Shown: one piece after another, positions 62,781 to 64,000 of the stretch
How the letters are laid out: each line of letters starts with the position of its first letter
Position numbering within the stretch: position 1 is the first letter of the stretch
Assembly (NCBI RefSeq): GCF_008704715.1
Contig: NZ_CP023689.1
Coordinates: 3,038,001 to 3,102,000 of the forward strand
Direction: 5' to 3'
DNA: 64,000 bases
From: Streptomyces chartreusis
Lineage (GTDB): Bacteria; Actinomycetota; Actinomycetes; Streptomycetales; Streptomycetaceae
The notes under the pieces: model-generated
Databases searched by the model: none
Seen by the model: the letters and a program-made list of their open reading frames with translations, nothing else
Told to the model about the DNA's origin: nothing
Translations under genes and position numbers: made by a program

Positions 62781-64000
62781 TTACTGCGGGGGGTTGCCGT
62801 GCTTGCGGGACGGCAGGTCGGCGTGCTTGGTGTGCAGCATCGCCAGGGAGCGGACCAGGACTTCGCGGGTCTCGGCGGGGTCGATCACGTCGTCCACCAG
62901 GCCGCGCTCGGCCGCGTAGTACGGGTGCATGAGCTCGGACTTGTACTCCTTGACCATGCGCGCCCGCATGACCTCGGGGTCCTCGGCCTCGGCGATCTGC
63001 CGGCGGAAGATGACGTTGGCCGCGCCTTCCGCGCCCATCACGGCGATCTCGTTGGTCGGCCAGGCATAGGTGAGGTCCGCACCGATGGACTGGCTGTCCA
63101 TGACGATGTAGGCACCTCCGTACGCCTTGCGCAGGATGAGCGAGATCCGCGGCACCGTCGCGTTGCAGTAGGCGTAGAGGAGCTTCGCGCCGTGCCGGAT
63201 GATGCCGCCGTGCTCCTGGTCGACACCGGGAAGGAACCCGGGGACGTCCAGGAAGGTGACGATCGGAATGTTAAAAGCGTCACACATCTGGACAAAGCGC
63301 GCAGCTTTTTCCGACGCCTCGATGTCGAGGACACCCGCGAGGGACTGCGGCTGGTTGGCCACGATGCCGACGACCTGGCCGTCGAGCCGGGCGAGGGCGC
63401 AGATGATGTTGCGCGCCCAGCGCTCGTGGACCTCGAGGTACTCGCCGTCGTCGACGATCTCCTCGATGACCTTGGCCATGTCGTAGGGACGGTTGCCGTC
63501 CGCCGGGACCAGGTCGAGGAGCACCTCGCTGCGGCGGTCGGGCGCGTCCGTGGACTCCGCGCGGGGCGGGTTCTCACGGTTGTTCTGCGGGAGGAGCGAG
63601 AGGAGGTAGCGGACCTCCGCGATGCACGTCTCCTCGTCGTCGTAAGCGAAGTGGCAGACGCCGGAGGTCTCGGCGTGCACGTCGGCGCCGCCCAGGCCGT
63701 TCTGGGTGATCTCCTCGCCCGTCACGGCCTTGACCACGTCCGGGCCGGTGATGAACATCTGCGAGGTCTCGCGGACCATGAACACGAAGTCCGTGAGGGC
63801 CGGCGAGTACGCAGCGCCGCCCGCGCAGGGGCCGAGCATGACCGAGATCTGCGGGATGACGCCGGACGCCTTGGTGTTGCGCTGGAAGATGCCGCCGTAG
63901 CCGGCGAGCGCCGAGACGCCCTCCTGGATACGGGCGCCGGCGCCGTCGTTGAGGGAGACCAGCGGCGCACCGGCCGCGATGGCCATGTCCATGATCTTGT
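62781..64000 (-). CDS. accB: Acyl-CoA carboxylase beta subunit (5' end outside window)
   Basis: Carboxyltransferase subunit; 406 C-terminal residues are present and the start lies beyond the window. Crotonase-like motifs are GAPLVSLNDGAGARIQEGV, GPCAGGAAYSPALTDFVFM and DVPGFLPGVDQEHGGIIRHG. The specificity position in RKAYGGAYIVMDS is isoleucine, as in S. coelicolor AccB, not the aspartate of PccB. This suggests it accepts acetyl-CoA as well as propionyl-CoA and supplies malonyl-CoA. Paired with accE. Confidence 0.93.
   Translation of the reverse strand, partial: KIMDMAIAAGAPLVSLNDGAGARIQEGVSALAGYGGIFQRNTKASGVIPQISVMLGPCAGGAAYSPALTDFVFMVRETSQMFITGPDVVKAVTGEEITQNGLGGADVHAETSGVCHFAYDDEETCIAEVRYLLSLLPQNNRENPPRAESTDAPDRRSEVLLDLVPADGNRPYDMAKVIEEIVDDGEYLEVHERWARNIICALARLDGQVVGIVANQPQSLAGVLDIEASEKAARFVQMCDAFNIPIVTFLDVPGFLPGVDQEHGGIIRHGAKLLYAYCNATVPRISLILRKAYGGAYIVMDSQSIGADLTYAWPTNEIAVMGAEGAANVIFRRQIAEAEDPEVMRARMVKEYKSELMHPYYAAERGLVDDVIDPAETREVLVRSLAMLHTKHADLPSRKHGNPPQ

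Overview
The window is chromosomal DNA from an actinomycete, almost certainly a Streptomyces. Base composition is very GC-rich, third codon positions are almost all G or C, and GTG starts are common. The gene content and order match, from memory, the core region of Streptomyces coelicolor that runs from glnD to the accB/accE carboxylase genes. The left third also keeps the order known from Mycobacterium tuberculosis (glnD-glnB-amt-ftsY ... smc-acyP-fpg-rnc-DUF177-sepIVA). I see no phage, insertion sequence, CRISPR array or rRNA. The only foreign-looking material is one gene pair (25.2-29.9 kb) and a dispersed 28-bp repeat.

Layout. 1-3.8 kb: nitrogen operon amtB-glnK-glnD (minus strand) with a GlnR-like box upstream. 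3.8-10.5 kb: the developmental regulator nsdA, a diverged primase/polymerase-like protein, ftsY, a luciferase-like monooxygenase and a GlcP-type glucose permease. 10.5-22.7 kb: chromosome and RNA maintenance genes (smc, acyP, mutM, rnc, rpmF, DUF177, a SepIVA/DivIVA-like coiled-coil gene, coaD, rsmD). These are interrupted by a CAP-domain membrane protein and by a divergent flavodoxin-oxidoreductase/HxlR-regulator pair. 22.7-31.6 kb: recG, then an HSP90-family gene overlapping the start of a large TPR-like protein gene, then a DAK2/FakA-type kinase. 31.8-39.9 kb: rpmB, thiD-thiL, a stand-alone Lrp-type sensor domain, a DUF3515 lipoprotein, ddlA, gpsA-plsC, cofC and the lysine-tailed histone-like hupS. 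40-43.4 kb: leuC-leuD divergent from the IclR-type regulator ndgR. 43.4-46.2 kb: repeat block, a DUF4188/MerR divergent pair, a five-tRNA cluster (three Glu, two Gln) and a HAD phosphatase. 46.2-51.3 kb: a large secreted protein, gltX, a FAH-family hydrolase and a small orphan peptide gene. 51.8-62.3 kb: two tandem complete conservons, each with sensor kinase-like CvnA, roadblock CvnB, DUF742 CvnC and GTPase CvnD. 62.5-64 kb: accE and the truncated accB.

Several units look co-regulated. Amt, GlnK and GlnD form the ammonium uptake and signalling module. GltX lies close to the tRNA-Glu and tRNA-Gln genes; in actinobacteria GltX is expected to charge both. NdgR faces the leuCD genes that this family controls. 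The HxlR and MerR regulators each sit divergently from one enzyme gene with inverted or direct repeats between them. Many genes are joined by 1-8 base stop/start overlaps, and strong symmetric terminator hairpins separate the blocks.

The observations I rate highest are the HSP90-like/TPR gene pair, the near-identical B and D genes and shared C-terminal tail of the two conservons, the small gene with a duplicated NPRRT motif, and the well-formed divergent operators.
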